DNA of 64,000 bases from assembly GCF_900496965.1 (NCBI RefSeq), contig NZ_UFQB01000012.1, positions 1 through 64,000 of the forward strand. The letters run 5' to 3'. This stretch comes from Achromobacter agilis (GTDB lineage Bacteria > Pseudomonadota > Gammaproteobacteria > Burkholderiales > Burkholderiaceae_B). Position numbers and translations under genes: made by a program. Shown here in pieces: positions 52,989 to 61,803 of the stretch (positions within the stretch are counted from its first letter, which is position 1; each line of letters begins with the position of its first letter). Below the pieces are notes generated by a model, which did not search any database, had not been told where the DNA came from, and saw only the letters and a program-made list of their open reading frames with translations.

Positions 52989-55900
52989 ATGTCCAGATAT
53001 TTGATCAGTATTGTTGTTTTCCTGGCAGGCCTGGCCGTCGCAGGCTGGATCGGCATGGGCTATGCGTCCACCAATCCGCTAGCGCTGGCAGTGACCCTGC
53101 TCATCGGCGTCTGCTATCTCACGGGCGCCTTCGAGCTGTGGCGCTACCAGCAGGCGACCTCGTCGCTGACCCGCGCCCTCTCCGGCCTGTCGGAGGCGCC
53201 CGGCAACCTGGGCACCTGGCTCGACCAGCTTGCGCCCAGCCTGCGCAACGCGGCGCGCCTGCGCATCGAAGGCGAGCGGGCGGGCCTGCCCGGGCCGGCG
53301 CTTGCGCCGTATCTGGTGGGCCTGCTGGTGCTGCTGGGAATGCTGGGTACTTTCTTGGGCATGGTCGTCACGCTGCGCGGCACGGGCCTGGCGCTGGAAA
53401 GCGCCACGGACCTGGCCGCCATCCGCGCGTCGCTGGCCGCGCCCGTCAAAGGCCTGGGCTTCGCGTTCGGCACCTCGATCGCCGGCGTGGCCACCTCCGC
53501 AATGCTGGGGCTGCTGGCCGCTCTGTGCCGGCGTGACCGGATCCGCGCGGCACAATGGCTCGACACCAAGGCCGCGACGACCTTGCGGGTGTATTCCCAG
53601 GGTTACCAGCGCGAAGAGTCCTTCAAGCTGCTCCAGCGGCAGGCCGAAGTCATGCAGCGCCAGGCCGACGCCATGCCCGCGCTGGTCGACAAGCTGCAGA
53701 CGATGATGGACGGCATGGCCCGACAGAACCAGTCGCTCAACGACCGGCAGCTGGCCAGCCAGGACGCGTTCCAGGGCAAGGCCGAGGCGGCCTACGCCCG
53801 CCTGGCGTCCGTCATGGAGCAGTCCATGAAAGACGGCGTGGCGCAGACCGCGCGCTCGGCCGGCGAGGCCTTGCAGCCCGTGGTGCAAGCCACGATGGCG
53901 AGCCTGTCGCGCGAAACGGCGTCCTTGCAGGACACCGTCACGCAGGCCGTGCAGCGGCAGCTGGACGGCCTCACGGCCGGGCTCCAGGCCTCGACCGCCA
54001 ACGTGGCCGACATCTGGAACCAGGCCCTGGCCGGGCAGCAGCGTGCCAGCGAGGCGCTGGCCCAGGACCTGCGCGCGTCGCTGGACCGCTACGCGCAGAC
54101 CTTCGAGCAGCGTTCGGCCACCTTGCTGGACAGTGTTTCCGCCCGCCTGGAGGCCTCGTCCGGCACGATGTCGGATGCCTGGATGCATGCGCTGTCCCGC
54201 CAGGAACAGGCCAGCGAAAAGCTCGCCGGCGACAATCTGCAGGCGCTGACGGCCGCGGCCGCGAGTTTCGAGCAGCACTCGGCCTCGCTGCTGCGCACCT
54301 TGAACCAATCGCATACGGCGTTGCAATCCGAATTGGCTTCGCGCGACCAGCAACGCCTGGCCGCCTGGACCGAAACGCTGGGCGCCATGGGCGCGACGCT
54401 GCGCCAGGAATGGCAGCAGTCGGGCGCCCAGGCCGCCGACCGCCAGCAAGCCATCGCCGAAACGCTGGCCCAGACGGTGCGCGACATCACCTCGCAGGCA
54501 GCCGTCCAGGCCAGCCTGCTGGAAGGCGTGTCGGCCCGCATGGAAGCCGCGGCCAACGGCGTATCGCAGCAATGGGCAAGCGCCCTCTCCCGCCAGGAGG
54601 CCGCGAGCGCCAAGCTCGCCGGCGACAACCAGCAGGCCCTGGCGGCGGCCGCCGCCACCTTCGAACAGCATTCGGCCTCGCTGCTGCGCGCGCTGGACCA
54701 GTCCCACGCCGACCTCCAGGCCACGTTGGCCTCGCGCGACGAGGAACGCCTGGCCGCGTGGAGCGGCACGCTGGCCACTATGACCGCCGCGCTCGGCCAG
54801 CACTGGGAACAGGCCGGCGAGCACACCGTGGCCCGCCAGCAGGAAATCACCGAATCGCTGGCCCAGGCCGTGCGCGACGTCACCTCCCGGACGCAAGCCC
54901 AGGCGGCCCTGCTGGAAGGCATGGCCGCCCGCATGGAAGCTGCGGCGCGCGGCGTCTCCGACCAATGGAGCAGCGCCCTCGCCCGCCAGGAGCAGGTCAG
55001 CGATAAGCTGGCCACCGGCAACCAGGCGGCGCTGGAGACCGCCGCCGCCGCGTTCGAACAGCACTCCGCCTCGCTCCTGCGCACGCTGGACGAATCGCAC
55101 GCGCAGCTACAGGACGCGCTGGCCTCGCGCGACCAGGAACGCCTGGCCGCCTGGACCGGCACGCTGTCCCAGACCGCCAGCGACATCACGGCCCAGACGC
55201 AAGCGCAGGCCAGCCTGCTGGAGCACGTATCCACGCGCCTGGAAACGGCGGCCGCCAGCGTCACGCAAGCCTGGACCGACGCCCAATCCCGCCAGGAGCA
55301 GGTCAGCGCGAAGCTGGCCGGCGCCAATCAGCAGGCGCTGGAAACCGCCGCCGCGGCCTTCGGGCAGCATGCGGCCGCGCTGCTGGGCACGCTCGACCAA
55401 TCGCACGCGCAACTGCAGGAAGCGCTGGCCTCGCGCGATCAGGAACGCCTGGCCGCCTGGACCGGCACGCTGTCCACGATGGCCTCCCAGCTCGGGCAGG
55501 AATGGGAACAGGCCGGCACACAGGCCGCCATCCGCCAGCTGGAAATCAGCGACACGCTGTCCCAGACCGCGCGCGATCTCACCGCCCAGTCGCAGGCGCA
55601 GGCCAGCCTGCTCGAAAGCGTATCCGCCCGCCTGGAAACGGCGGCCGGCAGCGTCACGCAGGCCTGGACCGACGCCCAGTCCCGCCAGGAGCAGGTCGGC
55701 GAACAGCTGGCCAGCAGCAACCGGCAGGCGCTGGAAACCGCCGCGGCCGCTTTCGGCCAGCACTCGGCGGCGCTGCTGCAGACGCTGGAACAATCGCACG
55801 CGGACCTGCAGGCGGCCCTGGCCTGCGGCGACGAAACCCGCCTGGCCGCCTGGACCGGCAAGCTCGGCGACATGGCCGACACGCTGCGCGTCCAATGGGA

Positions 55901-56591
55901 GCAGGCAGGCGCCAGCACCGCCAGCCAGCAGCAGCAGATCTGCGACACGCTGACGCTGACCGCGCAGGACATCGCGTCCCAGACGCAGGCGCACGCCAGC
56001 GAAACCATCGCTGAGATCAGCCGCCTGGTGCAGGCCGCCTCCGAAGCGCCGCGCGCCGCCGCCGAAGTCATCGGCGAACTGCGCCAGAAGCTGTCCGACA
56101 GCATGGCGCGCGACAACGACATGCTGGAAGAACGCACCCGCCTGCTCGAAACGCTGGGCACCCTGCTGGACGCCGTCAACCACACCGCTGCCGAGCAGCG
56201 CTCGGCCGTAGACGCGCTGGTCTCGTCGTCGGCCGGCCTGCTGGACCGGGTAGGCGCCCAGTTCACCGGCCTGGTCGAAAGCGAAACCGGCAAGCTGGCC
56301 GACGTAGCCGCGCAGGTCACCAGCAGCGCCGTCGAAGTCGCCAGCCTGGGCGAATCCTTCGGCGCCGCCGTGCAGCTGTTCGGCGAGTCCAACGACAAGC
56401 TGGTGGCGCACCTGCAGCGCATCGAAGGCGCGCTGGACAAATCCATCGCGCGCGGCGACGAGCAATTGGCCTACTACGTCGCGCAGGCGCGCGAAGTCGT
56501 GGACCTGAGCATGATGTCGCAGAAGCAGATCGTCGAAAACCTGCAGCAGCTGGCCAGCCAGCGTGCAGAGCCCGCGGCGGAGACGGCATGA
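52989..56591 (+). CDS. DUF802-type 1200-residue MotA/ExbB-like protein with giant coiled-coil tail
   Basis: A 1200-residue inner-membrane protein. Four helices in the first 180 residues: about 4-25, 31-50, 108-129 (LVGLLVLLGMLGTFLGMVVTL) and 154-178 (KGLGFAFGTSIAGVATSAML), the latter two matching MotA/TolQ/ExbB ion-channel helices 3 and 4. The remaining 1000 residues are predicted coiled coil rich in Ala, Gln and Ser, with five repeats of about 131 residues starting at 404, 535, 666, 768 and 899. The ATG at 52989 was chosen since it starts a membrane helix. Overlaps the OmpA gene by four bases. Architecture resembles ZorA of Zorya defence. Confidence 0.88.
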   Translation: MSRYLISIVVFLAGLAVAGWIGMGYASTNPLALAVTLLIGVCYLTGAFELWRYQQATSSLTRALSGLSEAPGNLGTWLDQLAPSLRNAARLRIEGERAGLPGPALAPYLVGLLVLLGMLGTFLGMVVTLRGTGLALESATDLAAIRASLAAPVKGLGFAFGTSIAGVATSAMLGLLAALCRRDRIRAAQWLDTKAATTLRVYSQGYQREESFKLLQRQAEVMQRQADAMPALVDKLQTMMDGMARQNQSLNDRQLASQDAFQGKAEAAYARLASVMEQSMKDGVAQTARSAGEALQPVVQATMASLSRETASLQDTVTQAVQRQLDGLTAGLQASTANVADIWNQALAGQQRASEALAQDLRASLDRYAQTFEQRSATLLDSVSARLEASSGTMSDAWMHALSRQEQASEKLAGDNLQALTAAAASFEQHSASLLRTLNQSHTALQSELASRDQQRLAAWTETLGAMGATLRQEWQQSGAQAADRQQAIAETLAQTVRDITSQAAVQASLLEGVSARMEAAANGVSQQWASALSRQEAASAKLAGDNQQALAAAAATFEQHSASLLRALDQSHADLQATLASRDEERLAAWSGTLATMTAALGQHWEQAGEHTVARQQEITESLAQAVRDVTSRTQAQAALLEGMAARMEAAARGVSDQWSSALARQEQVSDKLATGNQAALETAAAAFEQHSASLLRTLDESHAQLQDALASRDQERLAAWTGTLSQTASDITAQTQAQASLLEHVSTRLETAAASVTQAWTDAQSRQEQVSAKLAGANQQALETAAAAFGQHAAALLGTLDQSHAQLQEALASRDQERLAAWTGTLSTMASQLGQEWEQAGTQAAIRQLEISDTLSQTARDLTAQSQAQASLLESVSARLETAAGSVTQAWTDAQSRQEQVGEQLASSNRQALETAAAAFGQHSAALLQTLEQSHADLQAALACGDETRLAAWTGKLGDMADTLRVQWEQAGASTASQQQQICDTLTLTAQDIASQTQAHASETIAEISRLVQAASEAPRAAAEVIGELRQKLSDSMARDNDMLEERTRLLETLGTLLDAVNHTAAEQRSAVDALVSSSAGLLDRVGAQFTGLVESETGKLADVAAQVTSSAVEVASLGESFGAAVQLFGESNDKLVAHLQRIEGALDKSIARGDEQLAYYVAQAREVVDLSMMSQKQIVENLQQLASQRAEPAAETA
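54198..56075 (+). repeat. Five in-frame 393-bp repeats inside the DUF802 gene
   Basis: The marker CGCCAGGA (start of a SRQEQ-type block) recurs at 54198, 54591, 54984, 55290 and 55683: spacings 393, 393, 306 and 393. The short third unit lacks exactly 87 bases (29 codons). In the fourth unit, the 9-mer ACGCTGTCC occurs at 55467 and again at 55554, 87 bases apart; in the third only one copy is left (55161). This fits slippage deletion between the 9-mers. Confidence 0.9.
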
Positions 56592-57238
56592 GCGAAGACA
56601 TCGACGGCGGCGTGGAGCCGGCAGTCCCGGCCTGGGCCGTCTTCGGCGACCTGATGTCGGTGCTGCTGGGCGCCTTTGTCCTGATCCTGGTCAGCGTCGT
56701 CGCCGTGCAGCTGCAGCTGTCGAACCAATTGGAAGAAGAGGTCAAGCAGCGCCAGGCAGAAACGCAGCGCCGCGAGACGCTCGAGCAGGCGCTCGCCGGC
56801 CCGCTGGCGGCCGGCCGCGTGACGCTGATCAACGGCCGCATCGGTATCAGCGGCAGCGTGCTGTTCGCCTTGAATTCGGACCAGCTGCAGCCCGAGGGCC
56901 GCGATGTCCTGAAGACGCTGATCGAACCCCTGGCCGCGTACCTGAAGACACACGACGAAATCCTGATGGTCAGCGGCTACACCGATGACCAGCAGGTGCG
57001 GGAAGGCAACCGCCGCTTCGCGGACAACTGGGACCTGTCGGCCCAGCGCGCCTTGACCGTGACGCGCGCCCTGATCGACGAAGGCGTGCCCTCCGCGTCG
57101 GTGTTCGCGGCCGCCTTCGGGTCCGAGCAGCCGGTGGCCTCGAACGCCGACGAGGAAGGCCGCGCCAGGAACCGCCGGGTCGAGATCAGTCCCATCCCCA
57201 GGCCCTCCAGCAATGCGGGACAACCACGTGAGCAGTGA
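56588..57238 (+). CDS. OmpA/MotB-like stator partner (ZorB-like)
   Basis: A 216-residue protein. A short cytoplasmic N-terminus precedes one membrane helix (about 20-41) starting FGDLMSVLLGAFVLILVSV, with Asp21 where MotB and ZorB carry the proton-binding Asp. A coiled-coil linker (LEEEVKQRQAETQRRE) and an OmpA domain (about 84-205) with VSGYTDDQQVREGN, NWDLSAQRALTV and RARNRRVEIS follow. Start overlaps the DUF802 stop (ATGA). I infer it forms a proton-driven, wall-anchored complex with that protein. Confidence 0.88.
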   Translation: MSEDIDGGVEPAVPAWAVFGDLMSVLLGAFVLILVSVVAVQLQLSNQLEEEVKQRQAETQRRETLEQALAGPLAAGRVTLINGRIGISGSVLFALNSDQLQPEGRDVLKTLIEPLAAYLKTHDEILMVSGYTDDQQVREGNRRFADNWDLSAQRALTVTRALIDEGVPSASVFAAAFGSEQPVASNADEEGRARNRRVEISPIPRPSSNAGQPREQ

Positions 57239-57902
57239 CGGGACCCGCGGGGACATCCTCGACGCCCGGGCCCTGCTGGACGCCTGGCGCGAGCGCGGCG
57301 CCGACCGCCTGGCGCCGGCGCGCTTCCAGCTCATCGACGCGATGGAACGCCGGGCGGCCGCCCACGGCGGCGAGGCCCGGCGGCGGCTGGACGGCAGGCT
57401 GGCGGCGCTGGTCCAGGCCTACGAGGCCGATCTGGACCGCGCTGCCGCGCAATCCGCCGCTATCGCCGCTATCGCCGCCCTGCCGGCCGTTCCCGCGCCT
57501 GCCGCCGTCCCGCGCGGGCCGCTCGGCGAGTTGGCCGACGCCCTTACCGCCCCTGCGCCCGCGGACGGCGACGCCTCCCTCGCGGCGGAGTTGCGCGCCG
57601 CCTATCCCGAGCTCCCGGTGCTGGAATACTTCCGCGGCGTGTGGTCGCGTGTCAGCGCCGACCGCCAGGTCCGGCAGTCGCAGGAGCAGGTGCACAAGAA
57701 CGCCGGTCCGCTCAATTCCAACCAGCTCGTGCACCGGACGCTCTCGCTGATGCGCGAACTGTCGCCCGGCTACCTGCAGCAGTTCCTGTCCTACACGGAC
57801 GCGCTGATGTGGATGGAACAGATGGCCGCCGCGGCCGCCCCGCCGCCCAAGGACGCGCCGCGCGCCAGCGCTAGGAAAACCGCGCGCGGCAAGGCCCGCT
57901 AA
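57213..57902 (+). CDS. DUF2894 family protein, last gene of the stator-like cluster
   Basis: A 229-residue protein (from ATG 57213; GTG at 57228 is an alternative). The C-terminal block with HKNAGPLNSNQLVHRTLSLM and ELSPGYLQQFLSYTDALMWM is the DUF2894 signature. The N-terminal half is Ala/Arg-rich helix, the C-terminus basic (ASARKTARGKAR). It overlaps the OmpA gene by 26 bases. No signal or membrane segment, so cytoplasmic. It may dock to the coiled-coil tail or to nucleic acid through its basic end; this is speculation. Confidence 0.85.
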   Translation: MRDNHVSSDGTRGDILDARALLDAWRERGADRLAPARFQLIDAMERRAAAHGGEARRRLDGRLAALVQAYEADLDRAAAQSAAIAAIAALPAVPAPAAVPRGPLGELADALTAPAPADGDASLAAELRAAYPELPVLEYFRGVWSRVSADRQVRQSQEQVHKNAGPLNSNQLVHRTLSLMRELSPGYLQQFLSYTDALMWMEQMAAAAAPPPKDAPRASARKTARGKAR

Positions 57903-57988
57903 GGCCCGTAGCGGGCGCTACCCCCGCCGGACATACCCTGCCGGCCTGCCGGATTTGCGCCGCTCCCCGCTCAGCAGTAAGATACGTT

Positions 57989-58009
57989 CCATATACGAAT
58001 CATATATGG
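57989..58009. promoter_or_regulatory. Palindromic operator of the ParD-like/Map operon
   Basis: CCATATA at 57989-57995 and TATATGG at 58003-58009 are complementary around seven bases (CGAATCA). This 21-bp dyad is AT-rich in an otherwise GC-rich region and ends seven bases before the ParD-like ATG. Ribbon-helix-helix antitoxins of the ParD/MetJ fold bind such dyads, so autoregulation is likely. Confidence 0.65.
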
Positions 58010-58016
58010 ATCAACC

Positions 58017-58259
58017 ATGGGTATCGTCAAGATTTCCGAGCAGATGCACGAAAACCTGCGCGTCGCCAGCGGCGCGCTCAGCCGCTCCATCAATTCCCAG
58101 GCCGAACACTGGATGCGCATCGGCATGCTGTCCGAGCTCTATCCCGAACTGCGCCACGCGGACATCTGCCAGATGCTGATCCGCATCGAGCAGGCCGAGG
58201 GCTTCGCCATCGCCTCGCTGTCTCAGGGCTTGCCGCAAGCCGCGCAGGAGGCCGCATAA
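58017..58259 (+). CDS. ParD-like ribbon-helix-helix protein
   Basis: An 80-residue protein of the ParD-like family: the N-terminal strand VKISEQMHENLRVASGALSR, then the helical SINSQAEHWMRIGMLSELYP, as in ribbon-helix-helix DNA-binding proteins. The C-terminal part is longer than in simple RHH proteins (ICQMLIRIEQAEGFAIA). The stop TAA directly abuts the ATG of the methionine aminopeptidase gene. No ParE-type toxin is adjacent; the partner is Map. Probably a repressor of its own operon. Confidence 0.88.
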   Translation: MGIVKISEQMHENLRVASGALSRSINSQAEHWMRIGMLSELYPELRHADICQMLIRIEQAEGFAIASLSQGLPQAAQEAA

Positions 58260-59051
58260 ATGGCGCGCAAAGTCTCCATCAAGTCCGCCGCCGACATCGA
58301 AATGGCCCGCAAGGCCGGCGCCATGGCGGCGGAAGTGCTGCACATGATCGCCGAACACGTCCGCCCCGGCGTCACCACCGACGAGCTGGACCGCATCTGC
58401 CACGACTACATCGTGAACGTGCAGAAGGCGATACCGGCGAACGTGGGATACCACGGCTTTCCCAAGACGATCTGCGCGTCCGCCAACCACGTGATCTGCC
58501 ACGGCATTCCGTCGGCCAAAGTGCTCAAGAACGGCGACATCCTCAACATCGACGTGGCCGTCATCAAGGACGGCTGGTTCGGCGACACCAGCCGCATGTA
58601 CTTCGTGGGCCAGCCCAGCCCGCTGGCGCGCCGCCTGGTCGAAACGACCTACGAAGCGATGCGCGCCGGCATCATGGCCGTGAAGCCGGGCGCGACGCTC
58701 GGCGACGTGGGGCATGCGATCCAGACGGTGGCGCACCGCGAGCATTTCAGCATCGTGCGCGAGTACTGCGGCCACGGCATCGGCCAGATCTACCATGACG
58801 AGCCGCAGGTGCTGCACTATGGCCGTCCGGGCGAAGGCCTGGTGCTGGAGCCGGGCATGATGTTCACGATCGAACCGATGATCAACGCGGGCAAGCCCCA
58901 GACCAAGCAACTGCCCGACGGCTGGACCGTGGTCACCAAAGACCGCTCGCTGTCGGCGCAATGGGAGCACATGGTCGTCGTGACCGAGACCGGCTACGAG
59001 GTCCTGACGCCCTGGCCGGACGGCTTCGGCAGCTATCCCCCCATCCCCTGA
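58260..59051 (+). CDS. map: Type I methionine aminopeptidase
   Basis: A 263-residue enzyme that removes the initiator Met from nascent proteins. All ligands of the di-metal site are present: Asp98 (NIDVAV), Asp109 (FGDTSRM), His172 (GHGIG), Glu205 (FTIEPM) and Glu236 (QWEHM); His81 (CHGIP) contacts the substrate. Length is that of bacterial MetAP-I without extra N-terminal domain. Start immediately after the ParD-like stop. This is probably a second, regulated copy, as the housekeeping map gene is normally beside rpsB or in the ribosomal operon. Confidence 0.92.
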   Translation: MARKVSIKSAADIEMARKAGAMAAEVLHMIAEHVRPGVTTDELDRICHDYIVNVQKAIPANVGYHGFPKTICASANHVICHGIPSAKVLKNGDILNIDVAVIKDGWFGDTSRMYFVGQPSPLARRLVETTYEAMRAGIMAVKPGATLGDVGHAIQTVAHREHFSIVREYCGHGIGQIYHDEPQVLHYGRPGEGLVLEPGMMFTIEPMINAGKPQTKQLPDGWTVVTKDRSLSAQWEHMVVVTETGYEVLTPWPDGFGSYPPIP

Positions 59052-59094
59052 CGGACAGCGCGCTAAGCCCACGGCAAGGAACGGAGTGCGGGCG

Positions 59095-59126
59095 GGCAAG
59101 GGCACGATCATGATCGTGCCCTTGCC
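59095..59126. terminator. Perfect 32-bp palindrome after map
   Basis: The 32 bases are their own reverse complement, giving a 14-bp stem with CATG as loop (59109-59112). A short T-run (GTTT) follows on the plus strand. It lies 44 bases after the map stop and 35 before the MFS start. Likely a terminator, maybe bidirectional; it might also be a binding site. Confidence 0.65.
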
Positions 59127-59161
59127 GTTTCCGCGGCGCCCTGCCCGCGCCCTCCGCCTCC

Positions 59162-60397
59162 ATGCCCGCCCTGCCCTCCGCTTTCCGCCGCCTGGCCGCC
59201 TCCAACCTGGCCGCCCAGTTCTCCGAACAGATGGCGCTGGCCGCCGCGCCCCTGGTTGCGGTGCTGGCCCTGGGCGCCAGCGCGGCGCAGACGGGCTATC
59301 TGCAGACCGCCCAGACGCTTCCCTTTCTGTTGCTCTCGCTGCCCGCTGGCGTGCTGGCCGACCGCGTGTCGCGCCGGAAGCTGATGGCCGCCGCCGAAGC
59401 CGTGCGCGCGGCCAGCCTGCTGGGCCTGCTCGCGCTGCTGTGGGCGGACGGGCTGGGGCTGGGATGGCTGGCCGTGCTGGGGTTCCTGGGCGCGGTGGGC
59501 ACGGTCGCCTACAACGTTGCGGCGCCGGCGCTGGTGCCCAGGCTGGTCGCCCCCGGCGAACTGGCCAGCGCCAACCGCTGGCTGGAACTGGCGCGCAGCG
59601 CGGCCTTCTCGGCGGGCCCTGCCGCGGGCGGCGCCCTGGTCGGCTGGATGGGCGCGCCGGCGGCGTATGTGCTGGCCACCACGCTATCGCTGCTGGCGGC
59701 GGTGCTGCTTGCCGGCCTGCCGCGCGACCAGCCGGGGCCCAGACCGAAACGGCACCTGCTGAGCGAACTACGGGAAGGCGCCGCCTTCGTCGCCGCGCAT
59801 CCGCTGCTGCGTCCCGTGCTGGTCACCGCCGTGTTCTTCAATACCGCCTGGTTCGTGCTCCAGGCGGTCTATGTCGCCTACGCCATCGAACGGCTGGGCC
59901 TGTCCGCCGCCGGCGTCGGCGCCACGCTGGGCGTGTACGGCGGCGGCATGGTGGCGGGCGCCCTGCTGGCGCCCTGGCTGGCCCGGCGGCTGTCCTTCGG
60001 CGCGATGATCGGCGCGGGCCCGCTGAGCGCCCTGGCGGCCAGCGTCATCCTGCTGTCGACCCTGGCCCACCCCTCGGGCGCATGGGCCGCCGCCGGATTC
60101 TTCCTGTTCGGCGCCGGGCCCATCCTCTGGACGATCACGACCACCACGCTGCGCCAGGCGGTTACGCCCAATGCCCTGCTCGGCAGGGTTTCCGCCGTGA
60201 TTCTCACCGCGACGTTCGGCGCCCGCCCCATCGGCGCGCTGATCGGCGCCGCCCTGGCCGCCCGTGCCGGGATCGAGGCCTGCCTGTGGGTGTCCACGGC
60301 GGGCTTCGCCGTGCAGTTCGCGGTGCTGTTCAGCTCGCCCGCGCTGCGGCTGCGCAGCCAGCCGGAAGCCGTCGCCGCGGGATCTGTTGCGGGCTGA
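59162..60397 (+). CDS. MFS transporter (EntS-like / MFS_3 type)
   Basis: A 411-residue inner-membrane exporter with about twelve helices. The TM1-TM2 region [20 protein letters not shown], the loop [16 protein letters not shown] and the TM4-TM5 region [21 protein letters not shown] resemble siderophore and multidrug exporters of the EntS kind. The second half has [20 protein letters not shown] and [17 protein letters not shown]. It begins just after the palindromic terminator of map. Cargo unknown. Confidence 0.88.
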   Translation: MPALPSAFRRLAASNLAAQFSEQMALAAAPLVAVLALGASAAQTGYLQTAQTLPFLLLSLPAGVLADRVSRRKLMAAAEAVRAASLLGLLALLWADGLGLGWLAVLGFLGAVGTVAYNVAAPALVPRLVAPGELASANRWLELARSAAFSAGPAAGGALVGWMGAPAAYVLATTLSLLAAVLLAGLPRDQPGPRPKRHLLSELREGAAFVAAHPLLRPVLVTAVFFNTAWFVLQAVYVAYAIERLGLSAAGVGATLGVYGGGMVAGALLAPWLARRLSFGAMIGAGPLSALAASVILLSTLAHPSGAWAAAGFFLFGAGPILWTITTTTLRQAVTPNALLGRVSAVILTATFGARPIGALIGAALAARAGIEACLWVSTAGFAVQFAVLFSSPALRLRSQPEAVAAGSVAG

Positions 60398-60482
60398 GCG
60401 GCGGATATCTGTATCTGGCGGCGCCAGCCGCGGCCCGCTAGACTGCACCAGTTATCCGACCAGGGCGCCCGGCGCGCGCGAC

Positions 60483-61106
60483 ATGCTGAAGATTCTGGGA
60501 AAGGCCTCATCCATCAATGTGCGCAAGGTGCTGTGGGCCTGCGCCGAACTGCGCCTGCCGTTCGAGCGCGAAGACTGGGGAACGGGTTTCCGGCTCACCA
60601 CGGACCCTGCCTTCCTGGCCTTGAACCCCAACGCCATGGTGCCCGTCATCCAGGACGGCGATTTCGTGCTGTGGGAGTCCAACAGCATCATCCGCTACCT
60701 CGCATCCCAGTATGGCGGCCAGCATCTGTACCCGGCCGGCCCCAGGCTGCGCGCCGGCGTGGACCAGTGGATGGACTGGCAGGCGGCCGACCTGAACCGC
60801 TCGTGGTCGTATGCCTTCATGGCGCTGGCGCGGCAATCCGCCGCCCACCGGGACGCCACCGCCATCGACGCGTCCTGCCAGGCATGGGCGCACTGCATGG
60901 GCATCCTGGACCAGCGCCTGGCGCAGACCGGCGCCTATGTCTCGGGAGCGGCGTTCTCGCTGGCCGACATCCCCGTCGGGCTGTCGGTGAACCGGTGGTT
61001 TCTCACGCCCTTCGACAAACCCCGGCTGCCGGCCGTCGCGGCCTACTACGACCGGCTGTCCGAGCGCGAAGGCTACCGCCAGCACGGCCGCAACGGCACG
61101 GTCTGA
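60483..61106 (+). CDS. Glutathione S-transferase
   Basis: A 207-residue enzyme: the N-terminal thioredoxin-like domain starts [20 protein letters not shown], with the glutathione-binding [13 protein letters not shown] and [15 protein letters not shown]. The helical C-terminal domain includes the family motif [15 protein letters not shown]. The active residue in the first helix is Ser (KASSINVRK), as in theta/beta-like enzymes. ATG 60483 starts the first strand. Substrate unknown. Confidence 0.9.
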   Translation: MLKILGKASSINVRKVLWACAELRLPFEREDWGTGFRLTTDPAFLALNPNAMVPVIQDGDFVLWESNSIIRYLASQYGGQHLYPAGPRLRAGVDQWMDWQAADLNRSWSYAFMALARQSAAHRDATAIDASCQAWAHCMGILDQRLAQTGAYVSGAAFSLADIPVGLSVNRWFLTPFDKPRLPAVAAYYDRLSEREGYRQHGRNGTV

Positions 61107-61113
61107 CGCCCAG

Positions 61114-61638
61114 CTACTTCACCACGCCGCAGACCAGGCGCCCGCCTCCGCCTCCCAGGGGCTTGGGCGTATCGCTGTAGTTGTCGCCGCCTACGTGCAC
61201 CATCAGCGCGTGCCCCTTCACGTCGGCCAGCTTCAGGTGCGGCGCCACGACGGCGGTCTTGGCGGAGCCGTCGGCGCCCACCACGATGAAGGGCAGATCG
61301 CCCTGGTGGCCGTCGGCCGCCATCGGGCCCTTGTGGGCCTTGGTGCCCTTGGGATCCAGGTGCCCGCCCGCCGCCCCGCCGGGCGCCATCTGGTCGTTCA
61401 CCATGCCGGGGCCGCAAGCCCCTTTTTCATGCACGTGGAAACCGTGTTCGCCGGGAGGCAGGCCCTTCAGGTTCGGCGTGAACTGAAGCCCTTCCTTGGT
61501 GTCCTTGACGGAGATGGAGCCGGCGCTCTTGCCCACGCCGTCCACGGACAGGAACGACATCGACACATTTTCCGCCGATGCGGCGCCGCACGCGCCCGCC
61601 AGCGCAAGCGCCGTGACCAGCAACGATATTTTCTTCAT
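61114..61638 (-). CDS. sodC: Periplasmic Cu/Zn superoxide dismutase
   Basis: A 174-residue enzyme that dismutates superoxide in the periplasm. Signal peptide LLVTALALAGACGAASAENV (cleaved near ASA). Copper ligands in GEHGFHVHEKGAC and in MVHVGGDNYSD, zinc ligands in GGHLDPKGTKAHKGP and the Asp of DLPFIVVGADG, and the C-terminal GGGGGRLVCGVV with the disulfide Cys. GGAGG lies before ATG 61638. It converges on the GST gene. Confidence 0.95.
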   Translation of the reverse strand: MKKISLLVTALALAGACGAASAENVSMSFLSVDGVGKSAGSISVKDTKEGLQFTPNLKGLPPGEHGFHVHEKGACGPGMVNDQMAPGGAAGGHLDPKGTKAHKGPMAADGHQGDLPFIVVGADGSAKTAVVAPHLKLADVKGHALMVHVGGDNYSDTPKPLGGGGGRLVCGVVK

Positions 61639-61803
61639 GGAGTGCCTCCAGGATTCGTGCCCGCGGGCCGCGGGCGGCCGGTAGGACACGGACGGCCTCA
61701 TTGCCGCCCATGCCCTCGAAAACAATAGCATTCGCCTCGGACCGTCCGCCAGCAATCTTCATTCCTGATACAAACGGCGCGCCATGGCAGGCAGCCGCTC
61801 GCG

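Noticed and set aside
54198..56075. Repeats considered as a CRISPR array or minisatellite.
   Set aside because: Units are 393 bp, in frame and coding, with no short spacer-repeat pattern; they are protein repeats of the tail.
52198..57902. A complete Zorya defence system.
   Set aside because: Only ZorA- and ZorB-like parts are present; no ZorC/ZorD helicase or ZorE nuclease lies next to them, so it is called ZorAB-like only.
58017..59051. A classic ParDE toxin-antitoxin pair.
   Set aside because: The second gene is an intact type I methionine aminopeptidase and not a ParE/RelE-fold toxin.
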